Below, piece by piece: positions 44,245 to 54,845 of a stretch of DNA of 64,000 nucleotides. Every line of letters starts with the position of its first letter. The stretch's first letter is position 1. Source of the DNA: Geodermatophilus obscurus (GTDB lineage: Bacteria > Actinomycetota > Actinomycetes > Mycobacteriales > Geodermatophilaceae). The notes beneath the pieces are model-generated. The model was not told the origin of the DNA. It did no database searches and saw only the letters and a list, made by a program, of their open reading frames with translations. A program made the translations under genes and the position numbers. The stretch spans positions 5,229-69,228 of the forward strand of contig NZ_FRDM01000019.1 of assembly GCF_900143215.1 (NCBI RefSeq), given 5' to 3'.

Positions 44245-45564
44245 GTGCGACGAGCGGCGGCACGACTGGCCGCCGCGGTGCTGGCTGCGGGGCTGCTGTT
44301 GGGCAGCGCCGGAACCGCCCTGGCCGAGGAGGCCCGGCCCACCGCCGACCCGTCCGCGCCGACGCCCACCGCACCTCCGCCCGGCGGACCGCCTCAGGGC
44401 TCTGGGCCCGGCGGGGTGACCGTCGGCGGTGCGGAGCTCGACACGCGCGGCACCGTCGTGGTCGACGGAGCTCCGCCGCTGCCGGACGAGGTGGTCGCGC
44501 CCGGATGGCTGGTGGCCGACGCGGGGAGCGGGGCGGTGCTGGCCGCCCGCGATCCGCACGGCCGCTACTACCCCGCCAGCACGCTCAAGACCCTGACCCT
44601 GCTGACCCTCCTGCCGCTGCTGGACCCCGCCGAGGTCGTCGAGGGCACGGTCGAGGACGAGGCGGTGGAGGGCAGCCGGGTCGGCATGGTCGCCGGGGGG
44701 CGCTATCCGGTGTCGCTGCTCTTCCAGGCGCTCGTGATGCAGTCGGGCAACGACGCGGCCAACGCCCTGGCCCGCGCCGCGGGCGGCACCGACGTCACCG
44801 TGCGTGCCATGAACGAGGTGGCCGAGTCGATCGGCGCGTACGACACGGTCGCGGGGACGCCGTCCGGGCTGGACGTGGCCGGTCAGTCCTCCTCGCCCTA
44901 CGACCTCGCCCTCGTCTTCCGCCGGCTGGTCGAGGACCCGGCCGCGGTGGCGCTGCTGCGGACGCCGCTCGCGGAGATGCCCGCGGTCGGGGACCGCTAC
45001 CCCGGCTTCCAGATCCACAACCAGAACCCGCTGGCCGGCACACCCGGCAACCTCGGTGGCAAGACCGGCTTCACCGACGCCGCCCGGCACACCTTCGTCA
45101 CGGCCGCCGAGCGCGACGGCCGGCGGCTGGTGGTCAGCGTGATGGGCACCGAGAACACGCCATCGCGCGCTGCCGACCAGGCCGCGTCGTTGCTGGACTG
45201 GGGCTTCGCCGCCCCGGCCGCGACCGAGGGCGTGGGCCGCCTGGTCGACTCCGCTGCCGACGTCTCCCCGCTGCTCCCCACCCCGCTCCCCGGACCGGCC
45301 GGAGTGGCCGCTCCCCCGGCACCGGCGGTCGCGGACGACGAGCGGTCCGTGCTGGTGCCGGTGGCGCTGGCCGTGACCGCCGCGGGCATCGTCGTCGCCA
45401 CGGTGGTCGGCGTCCGCCGGGCGATCGTGGTGGTCCCCGCGCCGGTCAGCCGGGCGCCGGAGCGCCCCGGCCGTCCGCGGCAGGGACCACCGGCTCGCGG
45501 CCCTCGGCCACCACGCGCGCGTCCCCCTGCACCCGGGGCAGGGTCGCCGTCCACGCGGCCGTGA
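44245..45564 (+). CDS. dacB: D-alanyl-D-alanine carboxypeptidase (penicillin-binding protein, S11 family)
   Basis: A 439-aa exported enzyme that trims the terminal D-Ala of peptidoglycan stem peptides. Signal peptide cut after ALA|EE near residue 27, then a Pro-rich linker. PASTLK near 111 holds the nucleophile Ser and Lys, QSGND near 167 is the SxN motif, and GKTG near 272 the KTG motif. A transmembrane segment near 365-390 and a cytosolic Arg/Pro-rich tail anchor it, as in actinobacterial DacC-like proteins. The last 119 bases overlap the 3' end of the convergent YihY gene. Corresponds to Rv3330. Confidence 0.92.
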   Translation: MRRAAARLAAAVLAAGLLLGSAGTALAEEARPTADPSAPTPTAPPPGGPPQGSGPGGVTVGGAELDTRGTVVVDGAPPLPDEVVAPGWLVADAGSGAVLAARDPHGRYYPASTLKTLTLLTLLPLLDPAEVVEGTVEDEAVEGSRVGMVAGGRYPVSLLFQALVMQSGNDAANALARAAGGTDVTVRAMNEVAESIGAYDTVAGTPSGLDVAGQSSSPYDLALVFRRLVEDPAAVALLRTPLAEMPAVGDRYPGFQIHNQNPLAGTPGNLGGKTGFTDAARHTFVTAAERDGRRLVVSVMGTENTPSRAADQAASLLDWGFAAPAATEGVGRLVDSAADVSPLLPTPLPGPAGVAAPPAPAVADDERSVLVPVALAVTAAGIVVATVVGVRRAIVVVPAPVSRAPERPGRPRQGPPARGPRPPRARPPAPGAGSPSTRP

Positions 45565-46477
45565 AGAAGGCGAACCGGCAGACGACGTTGATCCAGATCA
45601 GGATGCCGACGGCGCCGCCGAAGGCCGACGCGGTCACGCTGCCCGAGATCAGCGACAGGTAGAGGCTGCCGACCAGCTTGAGCGCCTCGAAGCCGGCCGC
45701 GCCGAACAGCGCCCCGGGCAGCAGCCGGCGCAGCGGGTACGAGGTGGAGGGCACCACCCGCAGCAGCCACAGGAAGACGACGACGTCGGTGACGACGGCC
45801 AGCCCCAGCCCCAGCACGGCGGTGAGCAGGAACAGGCCGGGCGCGCGGTCGAGGCCCAGCGCCTCCAGCGTCCACGACGTGGCCCGGGTGACCGCGCCGG
45901 TGAGCCCGAGGCTGAGCAGCCCGGCGAGGCCGAGGGCGGCCAGCGCCAGGAGGTCCTGCAGGTTGTCGCGGAGGAATTCCGGCTCGTCGACGCGGCCCTT
46001 CCAGATGCGCTCCATGCCCAGGCGGAGCTTGTCCATCGCGCGCAGCCCGGCGTAGAGGAAGCCGACGAGCCCGATGACCCCGACGACCCCGGCGGATCCG
46101 ACCGCGCCGCGCAGCTCGCCCACGATCTCCGAGCCGGTCGAGCCGGGGAAGCTCTCGCGGATGGTGGCGTAGAGCTCCTGTTGCAGCAGCTCGTTGCCGG
46201 CGAGGACCAGCCCGATGACCGACGCGACGAGCAGCAGCACCGGGACCAGGCCGAGGAACACGAAGTACGTGACGCCGGCGGCCATGAGGTCGCCCTGGGT
46301 GCGCTGGTAGCGGCCGCCGGCGCGGGCCAGGTGGTCGAACCACGGGAGACGGTGGCGCAGCCGGGTGACCCGCGCCTGCCAGCGGCCGGGCAGCTGGGTC
46401 ACCCGCGACCAGCGGCCGCCGGGAGCCTGGTCCTCGGCGGGCGGAGCAGCAGACCGCTCGGTCCGGGTGGCACTCAC
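45446..46477 (-). CDS. YihY/BrkB-family inner membrane protein
   Basis: A 343-aa membrane protein with six predicted helices. GDLMAAGVTYFVFLGLVPVLLL near residue 65 and SEFPGSTG-like periplasmic region, then LRAMDKLRLGMERIWKG and VVPSTSYPLRRLLPGALFGA near 240 and GGAVGILIWINVVCRF near 290 are typical of the family. Its biochemical role is unclear; the old RNase BN label is wrong for this family. The start is a GTG at 46477. Same position as Rv3335c, upstream in transcription terms of nothing obvious and convergent with dacB, whose end it overlaps. Confidence 0.88.
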   Translation of the reverse strand: MSATRTERSAAPPAEDQAPGGRWSRVTQLPGRWQARVTRLRHRLPWFDHLARAGGRYQRTQGDLMAAGVTYFVFLGLVPVLLLVASVIGLVLAGNELLQQELYATIRESFPGSTGSEIVGELRGAVGSAGVVGVIGLVGFLYAGLRAMDKLRLGMERIWKGRVDEPEFLRDNLQDLLALAALGLAGLLSLGLTGAVTRATSWTLEALGLDRAPGLFLLTAVLGLGLAVVTDVVVFLWLLRVVPSTSYPLRRLLPGALFGAAGFEALKLVGSLYLSLISGSVTASAFGGAVGILIWINVVCRFAFFTAAWTATLPRVQGDARVVAEGREPVVPAADGRGAPAPG

Positions 46478-46552
46478 CCGCCCTAGTCTGCGGGCAGACC
46501 CCGCCCGGCGCGCCCCGGCTCTCACCCGGGCGGCCCCGTCCCGGGCACCGCT

Positions 46553-46680
46553 GGCCCCCTGCAGGGTCCCGTCGCGAGCTCGCGAGTGGCGGGGGGCAGG
46601 GGTTCCTTCGACGAAGGGTGGGGAGGACGGGGCCCTCCGACCACCACGCGCCTGCGAGCGGCGCGGGCAAGGGTCCTTCT
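46553..46680 (-). repeat. Stop-anchored palindromic element, copy P4 (tandem double)
   Basis: On the minus strand it begins at the stop of the RNA ligase-like gene (TGA then AGAAGGACCC), has GCTCGCAGGCGC, then a second unit with arms GGAACCCCTGC (46596-46606) and GCAGGGGGCC (46553-46562) around CTCGCGAGCTCG. It fills the gap to the YihY gene. Confidence 0.7.
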
Positions 46681-48326
<1,646 letters not shown>

Positions 48327-48329
<3 letters not shown>

Positions 48330-49439
48330 GCCGACCGTCGCCGTCGACCGGGCCTGGTCGAGCGCGGCGAGGAAGACGTCGTCCTCCTCGGGCGTGCCGA
48401 CCGTCACCCGGATCCCCTCCCCGGCGAACGGCCGGGTGATGACCGCCCGGGACTCCAGCGCGGCCGCCAGCCCGGCGGCCTCCTCCCCCACCGGGAGCCA
48501 CACGAAGTTGGCCTGGCTGTCGGACACGTCGAGGCCGCGCTCGCGCAGCGCGGCGGTCATCCGCTCCCGCTCCGCGGTGACCGCGGCGCACCGCCGGCGC
48601 ACCTCCTCCTCGCTGGCCAGCGCGGCGACCGCGGCGGCCTGGGCGAGGGTGGAGACGCTGAACGGCACGTGGGTCCGGCGCACGGCGTCGGCGACGGCCG
48701 GGTCCTCGGCGACCAGGTAGCCGACCCGCAGCCCCGCCAGCCCCCAGGCCTTGGAGAACGTGCGCAGCACCGCGACGTTCGGCCGCCCCCGCATCAGCTC
48801 CAGCCCGTCGGGGACCTCGGGGTCGGTGACGAACTCGCGGTAGGCCTCGTCGAGGACGACGAGGGTGTCGGCGGGGACGGCGCCGAGGAACCGCTCCAGC
48901 TCCCGCCGGCGCACCGCCGTCCCGGTGGGGTTGTTCGGGTTGCAGACGAAGACCACCCGGGTGCTGTCGTCGACGGCGGCCGCCATCGCCTCGAGGTCGT
49001 GGGTGTCGGCCGGGCCGCCGGGGCGGCCGGGCACCAGCGGCACCTGCACGGCCCGCGCCCCGGCCACCCGGGCCAGCAGCGGGTACATCTCGAAGGAGCG
49101 CCAGGCGAAGCCGATGCTCGTGCCCGGGTCGTTGAACGCCTGCGCCAACTGCTGGCAGAGCATCACCGCGCCGCAGCCGGTCACGACCTGGCCGGGGTCC
49201 ACGCCGTAGCGCTCGGCGAGGGCGGCGGTGAGGACGACGGCGCCGTTGTCCGGGTACCGGTTGGTCTCCCCCGCGGCGGCGGCCAGCGCCTCGACGACGG
49301 CCGGCAGCGGCGGGAACGCCACCTCGTTGCTGGCCAGCTTCACCGCCCGCTCGACGCCGATCTCCCGGGCGAGGTCGGCGGGGTTGCGCCCCGGCCGGTA
49401 GGCGGGCAGGTGCTGCACCGCCGGTCGTGCGCTGACCAC
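48327..49439 (-). CDS. hisC: Histidinol-phosphate aminotransferase family (HisC or aromatic aminotransferase Pat)
   Basis: A 370-aa class I/II PLP aminotransferase. KLASNEVAFPPLP near residue 33, NRYPDNGA near 60 and VFVCNPNNPTGT near 150 are typical; the PLP Lys lies in RTFSKAWGLAGLRVGY near 220. HisC2/Pat-type enzymes transaminate histidinol phosphate or phenylpyruvate/imidazole acetol substrates, and sequence alone does not settle which. The gene stands outside a his operon, so the aromatic aminotransferase role is quite possible. The GTG at 49439 has AGGAGG eight bases upstream. Divergent from galE. Confidence 0.85.
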
Positions 49440-49497
49440 GTCCGTACCTCCTCGACCGCGCCTCCGCGTCGCGCCGGTGGGCAACCGGGCGCGGACC

Positions 49498-49503
49498 TAG
49501 GGT
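49498..49503 (+). promoter_or_regulatory. Leaderless -10 element for galE
   Basis: TAGGGT ends seven bases before the ATG at 49510; no ribosome-binding sequence fits in between, so galE mRNA is probably leaderless. Confidence 0.6.
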
Positions 49504-49509
49504 GGGCGC

Positions 49510-50466
49510 ATGCGCGTTCTCGTCGCCGGTGGAGCCGGCTACATCGGCAGCGTAGTCACGGCTGCTCTCCTCGAGGGAGGTCACGAGGTGACCGTCCTGG
49601 ACGACCTCTCGACCGGGCACGCCGACGCCGTCCCCTCGGGTGCCCGCTTCGTGCAGGCGTCGCTGCACGACTCCGCGCCGGTCCTCGCCGACGTCCGCCC
49701 CGAGGCGGTCCTGCACTTCGCGGCCAAGAGCCTGGTCGGCGAGTCGCAGGTCGAGCCGGAGATCTACTGGGACACCAACGTGTCCGGGACGCTCGCGCTG
49801 CTCGAGGCGATGCGCGCGGCCGACTGCCGGCGGATCGTCTTCTCGTCCACCGCGGCCACCTACGGCGAGCCCGAGCAGGTGCCGATCCGCGAGGACGCCC
49901 CGACCCGGCCCACCAACACCTACGGCGCCACCAAGCTCGCCGTCGACGCGATGCTGACCTCGTACGCGGCCGCGTACGACTTCGCCGCGGTGAGCCTGCG
50001 CTACTTCAACGTTGCCGGCGCTGCGTACGGCCTCGGCGAGCGGCACACCACCGAGACCCACCTCATCCCGATCGCGCTGCAGGTGGTGGCCGGCCAGCGG
50101 GAGCACCTGACGATCTACGGCGAGGACTACCCGACCGAGGACGGCACCTGCATCCGCGACTACATCCACGTCGAGGACCTCAGCGACGCCCACCTGCTCG
50201 CGCTGACCGCGCCGTCCCCGGGCGAGCACCGCATCTACAACCTGGGCAACGGCACCGGCTTCTCGGTGCAGCAGGTGATCGACGCCGTCCGCGAGGTCAC
50301 CGGGCACCCGGTGCCGGTCGAGGTCGGCCAGCGGCGGGCCGGGGACCCCGCGCAGCTGGTGGCCTCCAGCGACCGGATCCGTGCCGACCTGGGTTGGACG
50401 CCGCGGCACACCGACCTGGCCGGCATCGTGCGCGACGCCTGGGAGACCGCCCAGAAAAGGGCGTGA
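49510..50466 (+). CDS. galE: UDP-glucose 4-epimerase
   Basis: A 318-aa extended SDR enzyme interconverting UDP-glucose and UDP-galactose for envelope polysaccharides. [12 protein letters not shown] near residue 5 binds [13 protein letters not shown] near 115 holds the catalytic Ser/Thr, and YGATKLAVD near 140 the YxxxK pair; LRYFNVAGA near 164 is also typical. At the C-terminus, [20 protein letters not shown] matches GalE proteins. Its TGA is followed by the second half of repeat P5. Confident as to family; other UDP-sugars are possible. Confidence 0.92.
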   Translation: MRVLVAGGAGYIGSVVTAALLEGGHEVTVLDDLSTGHADAVPSGARFVQASLHDSAPVLADVRPEAVLHFAAKSLVGESQVEPEIYWDTNVSGTLALLEAMRAADCRRIVFSSTAATYGEPEQVPIREDAPTRPTNTYGATKLAVDAMLTSYAAAYDFAAVSLRYFNVAGAAYGLGERHTTETHLIPIALQVVAGQREHLTIYGEDYPTEDGTCIRDYIHVEDLSDAHLLALTAPSPGEHRIYNLGNGTGFSVQQVIDAVREVTGHPVPVEVGQRRAGDPAQLVASSDRIRADLGWTPRHTDLAGIVRDAWETAQKRA

Positions 50467-50574
50467 GGCCGGCCCCCCGCAGGGCCCGCCGCGAGCCTGG
50501 TGACGTGCTGGAACGGCCACCCTTCAGGGTCCCGCGCCGAGCCTGCGAGGCGTGGGGGGAAGGGTGGTCCTCTT
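50467..50574 (-). repeat. Stop-anchored palindromic element, copy P5 (long form)
   Basis: Minus strand: stop TGA then AAGAGGACCACCC; arms GGACCACCCTTC and GAAGGGTGGCC (50559-50570 with 50515-50525) enclose CTCGCAGGCTCG. Then come GGCCGTTCCAGCACGTCACC and a second half-element, the same long layout as P1. It separates two convergent genes. Confidence 0.75.
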
Positions 50575-51909
50575 TCAGGTGCCGATCGTCGGGGTCGGCA
50601 CCTGGGCCGGGTCGACCTCGGGCTGCGGGGCGCGGCCGACCGAGATCCGCGCGATCCGCCGTCCGTCGAGCTCCAGGACGGTGAGCGTGCGCCTCTCGAC
50701 CTCGACGCTGTCGCCGACGACGGGCAACCGGCCGAGCTCGGCGAGCACGTAGCCGGCGACGGTCTCGTAGGGCCCCTCGGGCAGCTGCAGGCCGGTCGCC
50801 TCGCGGAAGTCGTCGAGGTTGAGCAGCCCGTCGAGCTCCTGCGGGCCGTCCGGCCGCTCGTCCCCGCCGTCGGCGACGTCCTCGTCGTACTCGTCGTAGA
50901 TCTCGCCGATGACCTCCTCGATGAGGTCCTCGAGGGTGACGATGCCGTCGGTGCCGCCGTACTCGTCGACGACGATCGCCAGGTGCTGGTTCTCCCGCCG
51001 CATCTCCGACAGCGCGGTGAGGACGCCGGCGGTGCCCGGCAGCCGCTTGACCTCGCGGACCAGGTCGCCGACGGTCGCCGCGCGCCCGGCCGGGTGGTTG
51101 GGCAGGAACAGGTCGCGGACGTGCACGAAGCCCAGGACGTCGTCCTCGTCGCGGCCGACGACCGGGTAGCGGGAGTGGCTGGAGTCGTACACCTGCTTGG
51201 CCGCCCGGCTGGCGGTCATCGACGCGTCGAGGAAGTCCACCTCCGTGCGCGGGGTCATGACCTCGCGCACCTCGCGGTCACCGGCCCGGAAGACCTCGCC
51301 GATGAGCCGGCGCTCGTCGGAGCTCAGCGACTCGTGCGCCGTGACCAGGTCGCGCAGCTCCTCCTGGCTGATCGACTCGCCGCTGGCGCTCGGGTCCCCG
51401 CCCACCAGCCGGACGAGCAGGTTCGTCGACTTCGACAGCAGCCAGATGACCGGGCGCGACAGCTTGGCGATCGCGTTGAGCGGCGCGGCGACGAGCAGGG
51501 AGAAGCCCTCGGAGCGCTGCAGCGCCAGGCGCTTGGGGGTCAGCTCGCCGACCACCAGGGACAGGTAGCTGATCCCGATGGTGACCAGCACGAACGCCAG
51601 CGGGTCGGCCAGCCCGGCGCGCATGCCGAGGGTGACGAACCACTCGCCGAGCGGCTGGGACAGCGTGCTGGCACCGAACGCGGCGGAGAAGAAGCCGGCC
51701 AGGGTGACGCCGACCTGGACGGCGGCGAGGAAGCGGTTGGGGTCGCTGAGCAGCCGCTGCACCGCCTGGCCGCGGCGTCCCCCCGACTCGGCCAGCGCGC
51801 GCACCTGCGACTCGCGCAGGGACACCAGGGCGATCTCCGCCCCCGAGAAGGCGCCGCCGATCAGGACGAAGACGACGACCATCAGGATGTTGAGCCAGAC
51901 GTCGCTCAC
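50575..51909 (-). CDS. CNNM/HlyC-CorC family membrane protein with CBS domains
   Basis: A 444-aa protein. DUF21 (CNNM) membrane domain about 1-190 with VSLRESQVRALAESG and ELTPKRLALQRSE; two CBS domains about 205-330 (REVMTPRTEVDFLDASM; HLAIVVDEYGGTDGIVTLEDLIEEVIGEI); C-terminal CorC/HlyC domain about 350-435. The family is linked to magnesium or cobalt efflux and resistance; 'hemolysin' is a historical label. The start is a GTG at 51909. Divergent from the CAP-domain gene; its stop begins repeat P5. Confidence 0.92.
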   Translation of the reverse strand: MSDVWLNILMVVVFVLIGGAFSGAEIALVSLRESQVRALAESGGRRGQAVQRLLSDPNRFLAAVQVGVTLAGFFSAAFGASTLSQPLGEWFVTLGMRAGLADPLAFVLVTIGISYLSLVVGELTPKRLALQRSEGFSLLVAAPLNAIAKLSRPVIWLLSKSTNLLVRLVGGDPSASGESISQEELRDLVTAHESLSSDERRLIGEVFRAGDREVREVMTPRTEVDFLDASMTASRAAKQVYDSSHSRYPVVGRDEDDVLGFVHVRDLFLPNHPAGRAATVGDLVREVKRLPGTAGVLTALSEMRRENQHLAIVVDEYGGTDGIVTLEDLIEEVIGEIYDEYDEDVADGGDERPDGPQELDGLLNLDDFREATGLQLPEGPYETVAGYVLAELGRLPVVGDSVEVERRTLTVLELDGRRIARISVGRAPQPEVDPAQVPTPTIGT

Positions 51910-52052
51910 CGGCGGCGCGCTCCTGTCGAGTGGGGCTGGGGGACGACGTCCATGCTGCCCGCTCGGCCTCGCGGGGGCACCATCCGGGCGACGTCGGTCG
52001 CCCCGCAGTGACCTCGGCCACAGCCCACTGCCGATCACGCTGTGCGTACGGC

Positions 52053-52106
52053 TACTCTTGCCAGAGTAACGATTCGTGATCTAGCACCTGGTGAGGATCA
52101 GCCCTC
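52053..52106 (+). promoter_or_regulatory. Promoter/leader of the CAP-domain gene
   Basis: TACTCT (52053-52058) is a possible -10 box. CTCTTGCCAGAG (52055-52066) is a short inverted repeat, followed by GTAACGATTCGTGATC, which holds one clear GTAAC half-site that might bind a regulator. This is weak evidence: no second perfect half-site is present. Confidence 0.3.
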
Positions 52107-53006
52107 GTGCACCACATGCCGGCGGGTCCGCCGCTCTCTTCCCGCATCGCCGCCTCGTTCTCCCGGTGGGCTCGTCTCCTCCGCCTCCCGCGCCTGGTGC
52201 CCCTGCTGCTCGTGGTCGGCGCGGTCGCCGTCGTGACGGTCGGAGCGCCGATGGTGTCCGGGGCGGTGACCAGCTTCACCGACCCGGTGGCGCTCGAGTC
52301 GACCGCGACCTCGGCCGGCACCCCCTCCGCCACGGCCGGCACCGGCGGGTCCTCGTCGTCCTCCCGTGCGTCGGCGGACGCCCCGCTCGTGCGGATGGGC
52401 GTCGACGGGGACCCGGCGCCGCAGACCTCCGCGGCGGCACCCGCGACCCCGCCGGCCGGGACGTCGACCCCCGCGGTCCCGTCCGTCCCGGCGACCGGGG
52501 CGCCGGAGCGACCGTCGGCGTCCGCCGAGGTCCCCGTTGCCGAGGAGCCCGCGCCCGCGGTCGAGCTGCCCGCCGTCGAGGCGGGGACCGAGCCGGCGCC
52601 CGTGGCGCGGGCGACCGCCGCGGCAGCCGCCCCCACCGCGGAGGCGGCGGTGCTGGCGCTGGTCAACGAAGCCCGCGCCGACGCCGGCTGCGGCGCCCTC
52701 ACCGCCGATCCGGCGCTGGCCGCGGTGGCGCGGGCGCACAGCGCGGACATGCGCGACCGCGGCTACTTCTCGCACACCAGCCCCGAGGGGCTGTCCCCGT
52801 TCGACCGCGCCGAGCAGGCCGGCGTCGACCACTCGCGGGCGGAGAACATCGCCTTCGGTCAGGCCGACGCCGCCGCGGTGATGGAGGCCTGGCTGGAGAG
52901 CCCGGGCCACCGCCGGAACATCCTCGACTGCGAGCTCACGAAGCTCGGCGTGGGCGTCGCCGAGGGCCCCGGTGGCCCGTGGTGGACCCAGCTCTTCGGC
53001 GCCTGA
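52107..53006 (+). CDS. Exported CAP/SCP-domain protein
   Basis: 299 aa (GTG 52107; ATG 52116 possible). An N-terminal hydrophobic segment (LVPLLLVVGAVAVVTVG, near 31-47) works as signal anchor; residues ~60-175 are a long Pro/Ala/Thr/Ser-rich linker; the C-terminal ~120 residues are a CAP domain: LVNEARADAGCGAL, HSADMRDRGYFSHTSPEG, RAENIAFG and WLESPGHRRNIL. Bacterial CAP proteins of this kind are surface-exposed; enzymatic function is unproven. The TGA is followed directly by element P6. Confidence 0.88.
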   Translation: MHHMPAGPPLSSRIAASFSRWARLLRLPRLVPLLLVVGAVAVVTVGAPMVSGAVTSFTDPVALESTATSAGTPSATAGTGGSSSSSRASADAPLVRMGVDGDPAPQTSAAAPATPPAGTSTPAVPSVPATGAPERPSASAEVPVAEEPAPAVELPAVEAGTEPAPVARATAAAAAPTAEAAVLALVNEARADAGCGALTADPALAAVARAHSADMRDRGYFSHTSPEGLSPFDRAEQAGVDHSRAENIAFGQADAAAVMEAWLESPGHRRNILDCELTKLGVGVAEGPGGPWWTQLFGA

Positions 53007-53065
53007 GAGAGGACCCTCCTGCCCCCTCCACTCGCAGGCTCGCGGCGGGACCCTGCAGGAGGGCC
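53007..53065 (+). repeat. Stop-anchored palindromic element, copy P6
   Basis: Follows the CAP-gene TGA as GAGAGGACCCTCC. Arms GGACCCTCCTGC (53011-53022) and GCAGGAGGGCC (53055-53065) enclose CTCGCAGGCTCG and GCGGGACCC. This is the cleanest single copy in the window. Confidence 0.85.
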
Positions 53066-53082
53066 GGGCTCGGAGAGGGCGC

Positions 53083-53383
53083 TCAGCGTGAGGTCGCCCC
53101 GGCCGGCCGCTGGGCTCGGAGAGCCCGCACCCGAGCGATGAGCAGGTCCGGCCGCCGGAGGTCCTCCCCCGTCACGCGGACGACGAGCCATCCGGCGGCG
53201 TTGAGCCGGTTCAGCCGGCGGCGATCCTGCCACCTGCGACGCCTGCGCGACGTCGTCATGCCGGAGGCGAATCCACGCCGAACTGCGAAACTGCTCGCGC
53301 GTCAGCAGCCCCTGCCGGACGACAGCACTCCCACGGACGACGCGGCCCGGCAGCTCGTGTGGGCGCGCAGGGGTGATCGACAC
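53083..53383 (-). pseudogene. Relic of a DUF559/AbiEi-like gene with a large internal deletion
   Basis: From a GTG at 53383 the frame gives VSITPARPHELPGRVVRG and VRQGLLTREQFRSSAWIRLR, a typical N-terminus of the DUF559/AbiEi-like family. After ~45 codons it passes, with a +1 frame change, into WQDRRRLNRLNAAGWLVVRV and LRRPDLLIARVRALRAQ, the typical C-terminus of DUF559, ending at a TGA (53083-53085). The ~200 residues in between are missing. It cannot make a working product. Region 53006-53517 otherwise holds only repeat P6 and one hairpin; no other gene is seen. Confidence 0.75.
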
Positions 53384-53443
53384 CCTGGGACCCTGCCGTC
53401 TCCCGAGACCTCGACCAGCGCCGTCCACAGGACGAGAACACGT

Positions 53444-53478
53444 CAGTGGCCCCCTCGGGCGTGCCGAGAGGGCCACTG
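53444..53478 (-). terminator. Hairpin downstream of icd
   Basis: CAGTGGCCCCCTCGG (53444-53458) pairs with CCGAGAGGGCCACTG (53464-53478) with one mismatch and loop GCGTG. It lies 39 bases past the icd stop and probably ends icd transcription. Confidence 0.65.
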
Positions 53479-53516
53479 GCGTGCGGTCACCGCTCGGTGA
53501 CCTCCGTGCGTCTACG

Positions 53517-54731
53517 TCAGGCCATGGCCTTCTGCAGGTTGCCGTCGATGGCCGCCAGGAAGTCCTGGGTGGTCAGCCACGGCTGGTCCTTGGAGATCAG
53601 CAGCGCGAGGTCCTTGGTCATCTGGCCGGCCTCGACGGTGTCGACGCAGACCTTCTCCAGGGTCTCCGCGAAGCGGGTCACCTCGGGGGTGTCGTCCAGC
53701 TTGCCCCGGTGGGCCAGGCCCCGGGTCCAGGCGAAGATCGACGCGATCGGGTTGGTCGAGGTCTCCTTGCCCTGCTGGTGCTGCCGGAAGTGGCGGGTCA
53801 CCGTGCCGTGGGCGGCCTCGGCCTCGACGGTGCGGCCGTCGGGGCTCATCAGCACCGAGGTCATCAGGCCCAGCGACCCGAAGCCCTGCGCCACGGTGTC
53901 GGACTGGACGTCGCCGTCGTAGTTCTTGCAGGCCCAGACGTAGCCGCCCTCCCACTTGAGGGACGCGGCGACCATGTCGTCGATGAGCCGGTGCTCGTAG
54001 GTGATGCCGGCCTCGTCGAACTTCGACTTGAACTCGGCCTCGAAGACCTCGGCGAACAGGTCCTTGAACCGGCCGTCATAGGCCTTGAGGATCGTGTTCT
54101 TGGTCGACAGGTACACCGGGTACTGGCGGTTGAGCCCGTAGTTCATCGAGGCGCGGGCGAAGTCGCGGATCGACTCGTCGAGGTTGTACATCGCCATCGC
54201 GACGCCGCCGCCGGGCGACTGGAAGACCTCGTGCTCGATGGGGGCGGAGCCGTCCTTCGGCGTGAAGGTGATCGTCAGCGTGCCCTCGCCCGGGAAGCGG
54301 AAGTCCGTGGCGCGGTACTGGTCACCGAACGCGTGGCGGCCGACGACGATCGGCTTGGTCCAGCCCGGGACCAGCCGCGGCACGTTCTGCATGATGATCG
54401 GCTCGCGGAAGATGACGCCGCCGAGGATGTTGCGGATCGTCCCGTTCGGGGACCGCCACATCTTCTTGAGGCCGAACTCCTCGACCCGCGCCTCGTCGGG
54501 GGTGATCGTCGCGCACTTGACCCCGACGCCGTGCTTCTTGATGGCGTTGGCGGAATCGACGGTGATCTGGTCGTCGGTCGCGTCACGCGACTCGATGCCC
54601 AGGTCGTAGTACTCCAGGTTCACGTCGAGGTACGGGAGGATCAGCTGGTCCTTGATGAACTGCCAGATGATCCGGGTCATCTCGTCGCCGTCGAGCTCGA
54701 CGACGGTGCCCTCGACCTTGATCTTGCTCAC
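53517..54731 (-). CDS. icd: NADP-dependent isocitrate dehydrogenase (homodimeric, ~45 kDa type)
   Basis: A 404-aa TCA-cycle enzyme giving 2-oxoglutarate, CO2 and [18 protein letters not shown] near residue 11, [12 protein letters not shown] near 94 (substrate-binding Ser/Asn) and the C-terminal [14 protein letters not shown] near 308 (NADP-binding) are diagnostic for the eukaryote-like homodimeric class, as in M. tuberculosis Icd1. The start GTG at 54731 has GAGGAG five bases before it. It lies 114 bases downstream of mdh on the same strand, so two successive TCA enzymes may share a transcript, with a hairpin in between. Confidence 0.96.
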   Translation of the reverse strand: MSKIKVEGTVVELDGDEMTRIIWQFIKDQLILPYLDVNLEYYDLGIESRDATDDQITVDSANAIKKHGVGVKCATITPDEARVEEFGLKKMWRSPNGTIRNILGGVIFREPIIMQNVPRLVPGWTKPIVVGRHAFGDQYRATDFRFPGEGTLTITFTPKDGSAPIEHEVFQSPGGGVAMAMYNLDESIRDFARASMNYGLNRQYPVYLSTKNTILKAYDGRFKDLFAEVFEAEFKSKFDEAGITYEHRLIDDMVAASLKWEGGYVWACKNYDGDVQSDTVAQGFGSLGLMTSVLMSPDGRTVEAEAAHGTVTRHFRQHQQGKETSTNPIASIFAWTRGLAHRGKLDDTPEVTRFAETLEKVCVDTVEAGQMTKDLALLISKDQPWLTTQDFLAAIDGNLQKAMA

Positions 54732-54754
54732 GCGTTCTCCTCGCTAGCGCTCGT

Positions 54755-54772
54755 CGGCCGCGTCCGCGGCCG
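54755..54772 (-). terminator. Hairpin between mdh and icd
   Basis: CGGCCGCG-TC-CGCGGCCG is a perfect 18-base palindrome in the 114-base gap. It could reduce read-through from mdh into icd; there is no T-tract. Confidence 0.45.
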
Positions 54773-54845
54773 CTGCTCTGTCCACTGGTGCGCTCGCAGG
54801 CTCACGCACTCTGCGATTCCCTCCCTGCACCGCTGACCGGAGCGG

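Noticed and set aside
51910-52038. N-terminal extension of the CorC-like protein
   Set aside because: The extra residues are Arg/Pro-rich and the GTG at 51909 begins directly at the typical membrane domain.
52053-52106. c-di-AMP riboswitch or MtrA box upstream of the CAP-domain gene
   Set aside because: The leader is too short for the riboswitch, and only one GTAAC half-site is clear.
54732-54845. Small gene between mdh and icd
   Set aside because: Only short frames without coding character; the gap holds a hairpin and the icd ribosome-binding site.
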